Positions 1-10,779 of a stretch of DNA of 64,000 nt are shown piece by piece. Positions within the stretch are counted from its first letter, which is position 1, and each line of letters opens with the position of its first letter. The stretch comes from Isoetes taiwanensis. Its lineage: Eukaryota > Streptophyta > Lycopodiopsida > Isoetales > Isoetaceae. The stretch is taken from NCBI GenBank assembly GCA_021234155.1, contig JAJEKV010000008.1:24138618-24202617 (forward strand), read 5' to 3'. Position numbers and translations under genes: made by a program. The notes below the pieces were generated by a model. It worked only from the letters and a program-made list of their open reading frames with translations, was not told the origin of the DNA and did not search any database.

Positions 1-1010
1 TTCTATGATGACTATGATGTAGGCTAGAATGATCCTTATGGTGATCTTTATGATGACATTGCTCAAATCAAACAATTAGGGCATGCTATTCTTCTTGGTG
101 ACTTCAATTCGCCTTTGCTCCAATGCAAGGCTGCTCAACTTATATTTGAGCCACGTTTATCGCTTTGATGCTAACAACACGGTCTCAACATTTGGAAGGG
201 AGCTCATCTAATTGTGTTAAGTCTTCGGATGGTAATTTGTAATGGCTTAGAGCAATGGCCACACTCTAAAGTTATTACATGCAAACATGCTAGGTAGGGT
301 AGTGGTACTAGTATTGTTGATTATGTCATTTTCAAGTGCAATCCTTTGATCACATTTCAGATTTTTCAATTGGCACAACACATAGAGATAAGGAGATAAA
401 TTGACCACTATCTACTTTTGTGTCATTAAAGTGGCTCTTCTTCAAAATGAAAAATTCATTGCATGATTTCACTACTTTCTATCAAAGCATTGAGATGAAC
501 CATTGTAGTCAATGAAGTCCTTTTATTCCAAATTTAAAATGATTAAGCGATGGATTAAAAGTGGTCTAGGTTTAGACACTTGGTAAAGTATTTGAGAGAG
601 AGAGTCTCTCCTTCAATAGATGAGGAAAATAAAGGGATCTTTACGCAAGATGATCCTCATAATAATAATCTTTAGATTGGTAAAGAAATCTTGGAAAGAC
701 ATCTTAAAAACATTGAGGAATTGGATGCTAAGCGTGCTATAATTAAATGTAAAATAAATACAATGGTGTTTTTGACAATGGTAGCTCAAGTTTTTCTATA
801 GGTTGCGGGGAATAGGTTACTCAAGTTCGATCTTCCAAGTTAGAAATAGCGATTGGTGCTTCTTTAGACAAACCCTGATGAGATCAAGAATTTCTTTCTC
901 AACAACTATGCCTCCTTGTTTTTGTGTAGTATTGCATCTCAAAATGAAACTATTCTTGATAAGTTTAAAGCTTTATTGGACTCTATTATACCTTCGAGGA
1001 GGCATGGTAT
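1..1010 (+). pseudogene. Non-LTR retrotransposon (LINE) fragment: endonuclease and linker
   Basis: Frame 1 at the window edge reads into the GDFNS motif of the apurinic-type endonuclease (AILLGDFNS, about 98-114). Further on, SIVDYVIF (about 312-336) matches the closing box of the same fold. A linker segment before the reverse transcriptase is still legible about 860-1,000 (PDEIKNFFLNNYASLF, then LLDSIIPS). The frame changes several times and has stops, so this is a dead copy truncated on the left by the window and on the right before any RT motif. It is more like plant L1-type LINEs than like the second LINE family in this window, judged by the linker. Confidence 0.7.
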
Positions 1011-1110
1011 AAATTAGTGGCTATGCTTAGCCATTTGGCTAAATTTGGACTTGACCATTAGGGCTTTGACCATTTTTATAGGATAAAAATCTAATAACAA
1101 CACTTATAAT

Positions 1111-1162
1111 GTCACTAGTTGTCTTGACATTGAATCGATGTTACATGTGTAACAACTAGTGA
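1111..1162. repeat. Short inverted repeat, possible MITE remnant
   Basis: GTCACTAGTTGT at 1,111-1,122 is complementary to ACAACTAGTGA at 1,152-1,162, leaving a loop of about 30 bases. The surrounding 1,020-1,290 stretch has no gene and resembles degenerate non-autonomous DNA transposon sequence. No target-site duplication was identified. Confidence 0.35.
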
Positions 1163-1289
1163 TACTACAAGCGATGCTAAACATCTATAGCATCATAACA
1201 AAACCTCTTGACACTATTTGTGATGCAAATAATGACTTTATTCCTAACACAAATTCGTCACTGTAGTGTCATTTGTATATAAATGTCAC

Positions 1290-1930
1290 CAATAATGTAA
1301 CCGTAGTGTATATTTACCATTTAACATTCAAATTACGGACAAGGGGAAAAGATTGGCAGCAAAAGGTGTATAAAGAGTTGGGCATGAATAGTAGAGATCA
1401 TTGGGAGCAATCGGGGCGATATCTTATCCCATCAATTTTCGCAAAGGTTACAGGGTGCCTTGATACGATTCTTAACTTTTTAGATGTTTATATGGTCTTA
1501 AAGTAATATTTTAGTAGATAAGCAGATCAACTTGTATTCACAACATCATCCACAAGCTGATGAACAAGATCGGGGAAAGAGTTAGTCTTTGGGATACAAA
1601 GAATATAGGAGCACAATTAACTACCCAACCGAATCCATTGGGTTGTGGCAAAACACAAGCACTACTGACAAATACAAAGATCGGCATCGACTTGCGGCCC
1701 TCGGTGCTAATCTCGCTACTCCAAGTAGCCCTGATCGAGAAAGCAATCGCAAATTACGTAATATCGTTGTAGCGATAATCTATGAGCGGATGAACTATGA
1801 GATGTGCCACCCCAATTGAAAACTAGACTTGAGATATGTCCAACCAAAGTTTAACTTCTAATTATATATCTCTCCACGACTTTAGCCCTTGGCACCTCCA
1901 AACCGGAGATTTTCGAGACTCAACCTTGTT
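1290..1930. other. No recognisable gene
   Basis: Short open frames exist in two overlapping phases about 1,560-1,820, but none shows a motif I recognise. The position just upstream of a gypsy 3' end suggests decayed element sequence. This is inference from position only. Confidence 0.3.
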
Positions 1931-2110
1931 GCGAGATGGCGGAGGAGCAAATCAAGATAATTCACGAGCTAATTCTCGACAAGGCATTTAAGAAGACAAG
2001 AAGGCCCCAATTCCTCCAATAGTTGGTCAAATGGGCGCTTTGCCAGTGGAGGATGCAACATGGGTATTAAAGCAAGATCTAGAGAAGCAATATCTGAAAT
2101 TCATGAAGCA
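1930..2110 (+). pseudogene. Ty3/gypsy chromovirus 3' end: chromodomain remnant
   Basis: The frame starting near 1,936 reads ELILDKAFKKTRR, then after a frame change LPVEDATWVLKQDLEKQY. These are the first strand and the closing WKxxxxEDATW element of the chromodomain fused to integrase in plant chromoviruses. The ELILDKAFKKTRR block occurs almost unchanged in the minus-strand chromovirus near 48,740, so both belong to one family. A stop and a frameshift lie inside this short stretch. Everything 5' of it (gag, RT, integrase) is missing or unrecognisable. Confidence 0.7.
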
Positions 2111-2229
2111 ATTAAATGCCGGTTAAGTCATCTCCAAATTGGTCGATGACAACCTATCAGTGCTCTTAGCTAAGCTTGTGTATGCCTTTATGTAAGTGGA
2201 AAGTGTATGCATTCTAGGGTAGTTAGGAT

Positions 2230-2640
2230 GCATGCGCCAAAAATCTTGGAGTGTGGCGATCATGAGATCCCTCCCTCCCCAACACCCCCAGGCGTTCTCT
2301 AGGCCAATACGCACCAAGCGTGCGCATGACCGGGAGGGTCATGTGAGAGGAGCACAACATCGTGGCGATGATGGAATCGGTAGAGGGTTCCCAAGCTTAA
2401 AACCCGGGGCCATGATGCATTGTGGGTGAGTGTGGTGAAGGGGTCATGCGAAGTGGGCGGGGATCGTGGCGATGATGGGATCATCGTTAGGATGTTCTCT
2501 ATGCGGGATGCCGGCACGTGCACATGGCGTAGGGGGGTCATGATGAGTAAAGCGTGATCATGCGCAATGATGGGATAAATGCAGGATGCTCCCTAGCTTA
2601 AACTACTAGGGGCATGAGGCACTACTGGTGTACACAATCA
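2230..2640 (+). repeat. Imperfect tandem repeats in a gypsy 3' untranslated region
   Basis: Diverged units recur: GGCGATGATGGAATC near 2,360, GGCGATGATGGGATC near 2,468, and AATGATGGGATAAATGC near 2,567. Units of about 100-200 bases carry AGCTTAAAAC or AGCTTAAACT followed by GGGGC-ATGA. The block sits directly after the chromodomain remnant, where chromoviruses keep a long 3' UTR. Confidence 0.45.
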
Positions 2641-2799
2641 AAAGAATCTTGTACAAAGGTAGCTTTTTAGATCACGGAACTCATAAAAAAAAAAATTAAA
2701 TTGAATGCATGTACCAAGGATTGGGTCACTTATTTTCCTCATAAATATTACAAGCCCACGAGTTGAGAAAGTTTTTCAAGCTTCTCAATTTTATCTACC

Positions 2800-5050
2800 C
2801 TCATCGATTGCTATAGCATGGAGGTTGCTCAAGACTTTGTCCATCTCCTTTTGAGGATCTTGTGGGTCTTGTCCTTTGAAATCGACAAGTTAGATATGAC
2901 TATACCACACACTCCACCAATTCCCTCCTTTGAGGATCAGCATGATTTGTCCTCCACTTATTTCTCGGTCGGTGTATTGTGCCTTCAAGTTGTCCCTCTT
3001 GTGCCTTCCAGCGGGCTCCCAATATTGAATCACGGAATCGGGATGCATCTCTTCTCCATCAAGCATGGTGGTGGTAATATCCGAGAGAGTGCCACCCCTA
3101 ACCAAATTGGACAATCCTCATCGTCGGGGGCCTTATTAGCACAAAGTATCCTTCCTTGAAGTCCTCAAAAGAATCCCACTCAGGAAGATCAGACCACTTT
3201 GGCTTTGAGGCCTTGCTTCCCACAAACCACTTGGAGCCATTGTTAGGACCCAAGACAACTTTCTTAGATGTGCTTGCTCCATGAGAACCTTCCCATCTAG
3301 ACTACGGTAAGAACCAGTCTCTCGGCCCCTTCACTAGTTAGATAGAGTCTTTAACAGTCTTGAAGGGAGGAATTGGATAAGAACTTCATCTGTAGCCCCC
3401 CTTTGCCACAACTCGATTCCTTGCATAGGCAATCCTCCCAATGTGTTATGTAATCCTTGATGCCCTTCACTAGTTAGATAGAGTCTTTAACAGTCTTGAA
3501 GGGAGGAATTGGATAAGAACTTCATCTGTAGCCCCCCTTTGCCACAACTCGATTCCTTGCATAGGCATCCACAACTTATCACCTAGTCTCCACTTATATT
3601 GCATGATCAGTATTCCATCCACGACCTAAAACTTGTCCATTAGTTCAGGGAGACTAGTCATGTTTTCTCTCTTGTAGAGAAAGTTCCAAAGAATGCATCT
3701 ATATCATCATGTGTATGCCCACATCCATCAAGAAAGCCATTGGGTTGGGGTCAATGCAGCTCTCAAACACATCCATTAGTTCAGGGAGACTAGTCATGTT
3801 TTCTCTCTTGTAGAGAAAGTTCCAAAGAATGCATCTATATCATCATGTGTATGCCCAACTATCATGAACCCCACCTTCACAATCTTGAATACTCCCACTG
3901 TTATCAAGTATGATATTGCCCCAAACATCCATCTATTCTTGTTTTATTTCCAACAGTTGTCCAATTGAACATATAACTCTTCGACGGTTGTTTCTCAAGT
4001 AAGGGAACTCATCCCAAGTCCTCCTTGTTTCTTTCGACACCTTGGACATGAGCTCCTTTATCGCCTTTAGTAACAAAGCGGTTGATAATCTATCAAAGCC
4101 TCAAAAATGGGGCTGAGGAGAATACCTCCTCCCTTCTATCGATCCTCTCTCTAGTGTTCTCAAGCACTTGAAAATAGAACTCACATGGAAATTGGATCAT
4201 CCCTCATAGATCGAGCACAAAATGACCATAGTTGCGGTTCCATGCCCATGTGTCAAGACACCCTCAAACTTACTTTAATCTAAAAGCATTTTGACAAGCG
4301 CTGGGCAAAGGATCTAGCTTTGGCAAGAAAGTCTTGTGTTGGTTCTGCGGGCTTTGTCGTTTTGCATCTGGAAAAATGTTCTTCCTTTACCAATACAATT
4401 TGTCTACATGATATTTGGTCGTGATGATGCAAAGCTGCTCCCACGATTGCCATTCTTTCTTTCTCTATTGCGGTTGATGCAAGTGTATTCTACAATTGAA
4501 TGCAAATGTTGTACTTTGAGAATGTCATGTGTTGCAAGGCGTGGACCACTCACACACCTTGCTCGTTCACCTTCGACTTATGCGGCATAGATTGAGACAT
4601 GTATCTCACAAAGCTCTCGAAAACTGCAATGGCCTTCAAAATGTTGGCTCTAGGTTTCAAAGTCAATGCATTGTCATGCTGGAACAACCTATGCCATTTT
4701 CTGACCTGCTCCTAGTATCTGTAAAATGATGTCTTGCTCAGGCCAAGAATCCATCTTAATGCTCTCATACATATCTTCAGGCCCCTCAATTGATAATGTA
4801 ATATTTCTGTGTTTTTATCATAGCAGGAATTTCTATACAAGGAGGAGATGAAATTAATCATGTCTTTCTGAAGCTGTCCAATGTATTGAAATCTTATTTC
4901 CACAACGTCATCCACACTATACTGACTGTGCAATCTAGAGTGCAGCACTCTTGTCCCCTAATTACTTTTAGGTTTTCTTTGGTTGGTGCCATACTTTCCA
5001 TCCTTTGTAAATATCTGTCACTTCTAGTCCTTTGGGCACCCATGGCTGGC
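2800..5050 (-). pseudogene. DUF7869-like, transposase-related pseudogene
   Basis: Reading leftwards, about 4,920-4,720 encodes YQLRGLKICMRALRWILGLS, matching the N-terminal cysteine/aromatic block of this family. About 3,970-3,826 encodes QLDNC, then ITVGVFKIVKVGFMIVGHTH and DDIDAFFGTFS; the GHTH-DDID signature is the hallmark of DUF7869 proteins. C-terminal material (KPKWSDLPEWDSFEDFKEGY) follows about 3,240-3,150. There is an in-frame stop after QLDNCWK and many phase changes. Two 136-bp-offset duplications (3,327/3,463 and 3,636/3,772) fall inside it. The function is unknown; the GHTH-DID core suggests a DDE-nuclease relative. Family assignment is from motif memory and not verified. Confidence 0.6.
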
Positions 5051-5474
5051 TTTTATGAAGCATGTAGTGCCTCTTTCTCATAATCAAAGATGCTCATATA
5101 ACGTTCATAACCGACATGTCTTAGCCAACTGTGCAAAACCTTCTAGATGTTTATGAGTAGTCGCTCCTATCCATTTATGCCAGTGTTTTTATGAAGCATG
5201 TAGTGCCTCTTTCTCATAATCAAAGATGCTCATATAACGTTCATAACCGACATGTCTTAGCCAACTGTGCAAAACCGTCTAGATGTTTATGAGTAGTCGC
5301 TCCTATCCATTTATGCCAGTGTCTTGGAAACGCCCCACATGCACATTACTAAGATCTCTCGAGTGTCTCCTAATTATGGGCCCCTTACAACATCTCCCAC
5401 TAGATTTATGCTCGTTCTCGAGCATCACAATCTCATACATCACAGGCATCCATGGAGACTCGAACTTGAGACTC

Positions 5475-5486
5475 GGCTCGATACCA
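5475..5486 (-). promoter_or_regulatory. Primer binding site of the TRIM
   Basis: The minus strand reads TGGTATCGAGCC two bases inside the LTR. It is the usual initiator-Met PBS (TGGTATCAGAGCC) with one A missing. The chromovirus PBS near 57,810 lacks the same base. Confidence 0.6.
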
Positions 5487-5488
5487 AA

Positions 5489-5634
5489 TGTAACATTCCT
5501 AACAGAGCATGCCCTTAGCCAACTGGGCAAAATCATCTAGATGTTTATGAGTAGTCGCTTCTATCCATTTATGCGGTGTCACCGAGCTTAGCGACACCCA
5601 AATCTACTCGGCGGTCTCCCATGGGTGGGTTACA
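5489..5634 (-). repeat. TRIM 5' LTR
   Basis: It is bounded by TGTAAC and GTTACA in minus orientation and is 146 bases long. The half near the PBS shares CATAAATGGATAG and ACTACTCATAAACATCTAGA with the other LTR. Confidence 0.65.
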
Positions 5635-5710
5635 ATCTCTTCCACTAGAACTATGCTCGTCCTCGAGGCATCACAAATCATAGACCACACCATCCCATGG
5701 TGTCCAAGCT
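5635..5710 (-). repeat. Second copy of the TRIM interior, suggesting a tandem TRIM
   Basis: Outside the right LTR, the stretch holding CTTCCACTAGAACTATGCTC and GAGGCATCACA repeats the PPT-proximal interior found at 5,400-5,440. LTR-interior-LTR-interior order suggests a tandem array, broken before a third LTR. Confidence 0.5.
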
Positions 5711-5779
5711 AACCGTCCAGCGGAGGTTATCAAGTACTTCATTACAAGATTAGTCGAGAGAGAATCAGATTGTATGTGA

Positions 5780-6780
5780 GTGGTATATGAATGGCTTGTT
5801 CTCGGAAGGGGCTATGCTCTATGGAATGAAACCAATATCGTGGTTGGGAACAAGGACCTAGTTGAGACCATTCGTCATACACGGATCACTTCATTACCAT
5901 TTTCAAGGCGGGGAAGGCTGGTGGAAGTAGCTGGGGGCGAAGATGGCGGAGATAAAGATGGCAGTCAAGGTGAACCCTCACATATCGAAGGTTTTAGGCG
6001 AACTTCAAGCCCGGAACAAATATGGGAGAATCTTATTTGAGGTCGGTTTATTTTCCTTTCCGATCGAGAAACTCTTCAAGTCTTGCGCTTTTTTCGGTTT
6101 CTCCACAGGAATACTTTCTTGACTTCGTGGTCGAGAACCTCCTTTCATAAGCGATGGCCTTCATCATTTGGGGACATTGAGCAAAATCAATTAGGATCAT
6201 TGTCCACGACCACGAGGGGATCTGTGGCGATTCAATTGCACATGAGGACAGCTTGCATCTAAAAGGTAGTCAATACAACACAATGGGGCCATCGACAAAT
6301 GACTTGAAAGAATAAAGATCCGAGCTCACGGATCTCGATCAAGAAATACGGTGAGCCACACTCGGCCTGAGATCAAAAAGGACCCACTAAACTTGCAATT
6401 TTTGGCGTGAATGGAGTCTTGGCTACATTATTATACCACGATGGTAATGCCCTCGGTTTAACATCTCACAAAAGATGACAAAGATAGCGAATAAGATCGT
6501 CTATCCTCATCCTCAAACAAAGAGATTATTCAATGGTGCTTGGACCGGGGGATTTGAAATGGGCATATGGTCTTGTATGGCAAAGAAAAATGTTGTGTCA
6601 ATGACCTTGGTGTACTCTGCACACTTTGTTTTGAAGTTCAAGTTTGTTTTGGGGAAGCGAAAGGGTCGAGCATGTCTCGGACCTCGATCCGGCCATCGCG
6701 AAGGGAAGCCTATTATGGTGAAAAGGCTGGGAAAAGTTTATGAAGCATACCGAGTTTTAACAAACACAACACGTTGATAA
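5780..6780 (+). other. Unrecognised decayed coding sequence
   Basis: Open stretches at 5,780-6,040 and 6,475-6,777 (100 codons) lie on the plus strand, with a readable segment between them (GELQARNKYGRILFEVGL, about 5,996-6,050). It might be the ORF1 region of a LINE, but I see no zinc knuckle or diagnostic residue. It is flanked by the TRIM and a CACTA-like terminus, so decayed element sequence is likelier than a host gene. Confidence 0.25.
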
Positions 6781-7072
6781 TAAGCGACATCACCTACAAG
6801 TGCTATCATAACTTCGGACAATACAATCATTGCAAGAGTTATCGATCATAAGAGCATAAAGCGGATAAGTGGTTTGTCTGTGATCAAGATCAGTGACCTC
6901 TGATTTCAGATAGCAAAATTCTGTAAAGTTTTGAAAGAAACGTGAACAAATGTATTATATTCTGTAACGAAAATACTTGTAGATTGACTTCGTAGGACTG
7001 CTTATCCCAATGATGAGACCGTTTGTATGCTTTTTTGTGTGATTGGATGCATCTACATGGAATGAATGCTCT

Positions 7073-7110
7073 CACTACAAGAGAATGCATGTTCTGCGTC
7101 AGAAAAATCG
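7073..7110 (+). mobile_element. CACTA-like transposon terminus
   Basis: CACTACAAGAGAA at 7,073-7,085 matches the plant CACTA terminal consensus (CACTACAAGAAAA). It is followed by CGTCAGAAAAATCGTCAGAA, the short-period subterminal repeats usual for this superfamily. The other end was not placed with confidence. Confidence 0.45.
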
Positions 7111-7136
7111 TCAGAAATCCAAGTTTAAAGTGGTTA

Positions 7137-7385
7137 TTCAAGTTTAAAGTGGTTATTCAATGGAACTAGATTTATCAAAAGTAGTTATTGCAAGTTGGAG
7201 TTAACATTAAATCCATGAAAGAGGATGTAGAAGTTAGAAGCATCTAACAGAAATCCAAGTTTAATGATGATGTTCAAGTTTAAAGTGGTTATTCAATGGA
7301 ACTAGATTTATCAAAAGTAGTTATTGCAAGTTGGAGTTAACATTAAATCCATGAAAGAGGATGTAGAAGTTAGAAGCATCTAACA
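7137..7385 (+). repeat. 113-bp direct duplication at 136-bp offset
   Basis: 7,137-7,249 recurs at 7,273-7,385 essentially unchanged. It belongs to the window-wide class with constant 136-bp offset. Confidence 0.95.
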
Positions 7386-7389
7386 CAAA

Positions 7390-10010
7390 TGCATATTTTA
7401 TGATGATGTAGGGAATGAAACTAAAGAAGAAATTTTTACGAGGCTTAGCAATTTAACAATCCACCATTTCCATTTATATTTTATGAAGATTACACTTATA
7501 ACTTTATATGGAGGAGGAGAAATCATCCACCATAATGAAGTAGTTCCCAAAAGAACCTCGGGGCATGTAGCAAAGGCGAAGGGGTTCTTGACTTATCCGA
7601 AGGTTTTTGAGCTCGGTCTTGACATGTGTAGGATAAGAAACTTGTGCTTCCTTGTCAGAATGACATGCACTCAATGCGATCGCCTTCAACCATAGTAAAT
7701 AAAAATTGAGAGATTAAATAATGAAATCAAACAATTGCTTACCATTGGATAGCCTTTTGTGAATTGGCATGCAATGATGTACAACCGGCATGCACGATGG
7801 TATATCTTCAATCTTTGCAACAAAAAATAAAAATCTTGCCTCATAGATAAATATTTAAGATAAAAAATAAAATATTTACACATGTTAAAATACAATTGCC
7901 TCACATGTTAAAATAGTCTAATTAAATATTTAAGATCAAAAACTTTCACCTAAAATCATTACTCTTGCTTGGAAAGCGGTGACAATCTACACATGTTAAA
8001 ATAGCAATCTAAGTAATCTACACATGTTAAAATAGCAGTCTAATTATGTACATCGTTAAATGCAAGACATATCCATTCAACAATTCACTTTCACCATCTG
8101 GCATGCCTTCTATGCAAGGCAATACAAAAACTTCGTCTCATGTAATCCAACTTCGATTTTATGAGGGTTTTGATGGCATGAATACTTTCCATCACCATTT
8201 CACTTCGAGAAGCAAAGTAAAGCAAAATGCTAACAATCGGCAAAAGCAGTCATGATAGACAAAACCATTTCAAACTCAATGTGTATCGAGTGCTTTCAGT
8301 TGATATGTTAAACTGCTAAAGATCGGCCACATATGCATGTGCACTAAAGTAAACTCTTACATAAACTAATGCAAGACTTTCCATGTCTTATACCTTAGCA
8401 CATATCAACATTTTAGAGCATAGTAGTGCTTTATACTTGACATTTAACACTGAATAGGCTCATATGAGAACCAAGCATATATCAATAGCCATCACACTAG
8501 CAAAACTAGTTCAAGATTAAATCATTCTATTTAGAGATTTATCAGTCATGCCTTGGCATTTTAATAAACTACTGGCTGACATAAAAGAATCTTATATCAA
8601 CTCTTCTTAGACAACAAATATAGTTAAAGCATTCATGTTCTAACTTTGATTAAGTGCATTTTCCATGTTTCAATCAAATTTTCTCCTTTTGAACTCCTTA
8701 TGCCAGCAATGACTTATGCTCCCCTTGTGTTAAACATCTACAATCCCTGTTGCGACCAACAGACCTAGAATGGATTATAAGACAAAAGGAACAAGTTCCA
8801 TCAAATCCGATAAGCCTAATTCTGGCTATGTACGAGAATACTAAACTGGAGCATAAATCCGAAAGCTGAAAAATATCGCCTAAAGCTTTAAAGCCAGGTT
8901 TAAGCAATGAAAAAACCCTTCTCAATGCAAAAATATGGATTCACGCCAGTTTTTGCTATACATGACATCGATCGCTCTTTGGATCCAATTCTTGCATTAT
9001 ACACATAGGCAAAAAGTTAACCTAAGTTTAAAAGCACAAAATCGGCAACAACTGATATAGACATCAATTTTTTATCAGAAGGTGTTGGATCGAGTTCCAT
9101 TTCGGTTTGGCCATAGAAAAACCTCCAAACCGGCAGTTAAGCTCCATCCCATTTGGGAACCATGCAAATCTGCTACCGGCTCTGTGTCGGCAGGAAAACA
9201 TGTGCAAAGGCTGATCAAGGCCGATCTCTGTTGATGCCGGTGGCGATGTAGCCGCTTGGCTCTCGTCATGCCCTAAATCGATTTTGAAAATGCCTAAATT
9301 GATTTTCATAAATACACCTTAGAAATATTTTTAAAGGTCTAACATCTACCATATTTTTTAATTTATGTGCCATAGTTGTCATTTGGAAGGCTTAGGGGAA
9401 ACTACAAAAAATACCCTTATGTTTTGATAAATAACCTATAATTTAATTTTTAATGTGAAATGACTATTTGGCGAAAGATCAACATCCCTTAGAGAACTTG
9501 TAAGGCATGAGACTCAAGTTCCATAAAGCTCATGAATCCTTTTGTGAGAACAATAAGCCATAGCAAAGGTAACATGCAAAAAGTTGCATGTAGGCCACCA
9601 CATGTCAGACATGCATGTGGTAAAATGCATGCATATGTTTTAACACAATATCCATAAGCCTAATCATTTTATTACATGTCAAAAAAGTTATGACTACAAT
9701 CGGTTTCCCAAGCCATAGTCTAAATCATATTGTGCTCATGTTATAAAAGCGTAGCACCAAATGGTTCATGATAGCACATTTTCTGTTACAATAGCACCAA
9801 CTACCATCATGGTTTTTCCTACTTTGTTTCTTCATAGGACACGAGCCCAATCTATGTATTGCATCCTTGGTGTTGTACAACGGCACAAATTTGTTATCTT
9901 GAGCTGGAGAGCTTCCTATCATCCTAGGCTATATGAAAAAACAGTCCTTATATTGTACATCATTAGATAGAGTCCGCGAGAGAGCTTTCCAACACATCAA
10001 ATTTCATCAA
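7390..10010. other. AT-rich intergenic sequence, nothing recognised
   Basis: Short open frames (7,483-7,695; 8,046-8,255; 9,064-9,309) have no recognisable motif. CACATGTTAAAATA recurs several times about 7,878-8,035. A GCATGT-rich palindromic patch lies about 9,570-9,640. Confidence 0.4.
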
Positions 10011-10069
10011 AAGCGACTCATAAATCAAAAGTTATGATTAAAATTGTAGTAATAAAAAATCGAACTTTT

Positions 10070-10375
10070 CGTGAAATATCGACGATTTTTTGACGAATAT
10101 ATACGACGAAATGTCGGTGAAATATCTGACGATACATCGAAAACTTGTGATGCAAAAGCGGCGTTTCATCGGCGATATGCCGGCCAATTGTTTTACGGCG
10201 ATTATCGACAATACATCGGCGCACCTCTAACATATATAATCGACAATTAATGTGGCGATTTTTACGGCACAAAATTGTCGAGGAAAATGCGTCGAAGAGG
10301 AATTCATCGATATTTTTCGCCCGATTATAAGCGTCGAGTTCAATTTTTTAGGCGATCGGCGATTTTTACGGCGCC
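10070..10375. repeat. CG-dinucleotide-rich short repeats (subterminal type)
   Basis: Variants of CGACGATTTTT, GGCGATTTTTACGGCG and CGATATTTC recur every 10-30 bases in both orientations, in an otherwise AT-rich area. Such arrays resemble the transposase-binding subterminal regions of CACTA elements. No CACTA end is adjacent, although GAATTTTTGTAGCG near 10,800 is similar to one. Confidence 0.4.
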
Positions 10376-10379
10376 CTAA

Positions 10380-10690
10380 TGGTCATTCTCTTGTAAGGCT
10401 ACACTCTTACTAGGGCTTTGAGATAAGCTTGCTCATGATTGCAGATGCTATGGGATCTCAAGGGATGCATGACATCCACGGAGGCTAGGGAACCAGCATA
10501 TTCAACCCGACGATTGATGAAAAAGTGCGAGAGGATAGTGGAGAAATTGGTTGGATAGGCCAGCGGGTGGCTCACGAGGCACCTCCTCGTAAGGCATTTC
10601 ATGTTCTTCAGGTTGCCCCCAAAGCTTATAGATGGCAGGGTGCTTTTTTGCTTAACCTACCCAACTTTTTGAAGTTATAGCACCTTACCA
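10380..10690 (-). other. Possible decayed retroelement coding fragment
   Basis: The minus strand between about 10,602 and 10,399 reads SHPLAYPTNFSTILSHFFIN, with no stop for 67 codons. The composition looks protein-like, but I do not recognise the family. Confidence 0.2.
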
Positions 10691-10699
10691 GCACCTAAA

Positions 10700-10775
10700 T
10701 TGCGAGCGGACGGGCTCGACCCGGGCTCGGGCTCGTGGCGGGCTCATGATGGGCTCATGATGGGCTCGGCGGGCT
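10700..10775 (+). repeat. GGGCTCG / GGGCTCATGAT short tandem repeats
   Basis: Six or more units of GGGCTCG, alternating with GGGCTCATGAT, run through this stretch. It interrupts gene-free sequence and encodes nothing. Confidence 0.7.
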
Positions 10776-10779
10776 TCAA

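Larger units (their letters stand above)
5097..5634 (-). mobile_element. TRIM (terminal-repeat retrotransposon in miniature)
   Basis: Two related direct repeats flank an interval of about 90 bases. On the minus strand the right repeat (5,634 down to 5,489) starts TGTAAC and ends GTTACA. Two bases later comes TGGTATCGAGCC, a primer binding site resembling the initiator-Met type. A purine-rich AGTGGGAGATGT precedes the left repeat, which starts TGTAAG at 5,399 and ends GTTATA at 5,233 (or 5,097 if the 136-bp duplication is counted). LTRs of about 146-167 bases, a tiny interior and no coding capacity fit TRIM/SMART elements. The LTRs differ at many positions, so insertion is not recent. Confidence 0.7.
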
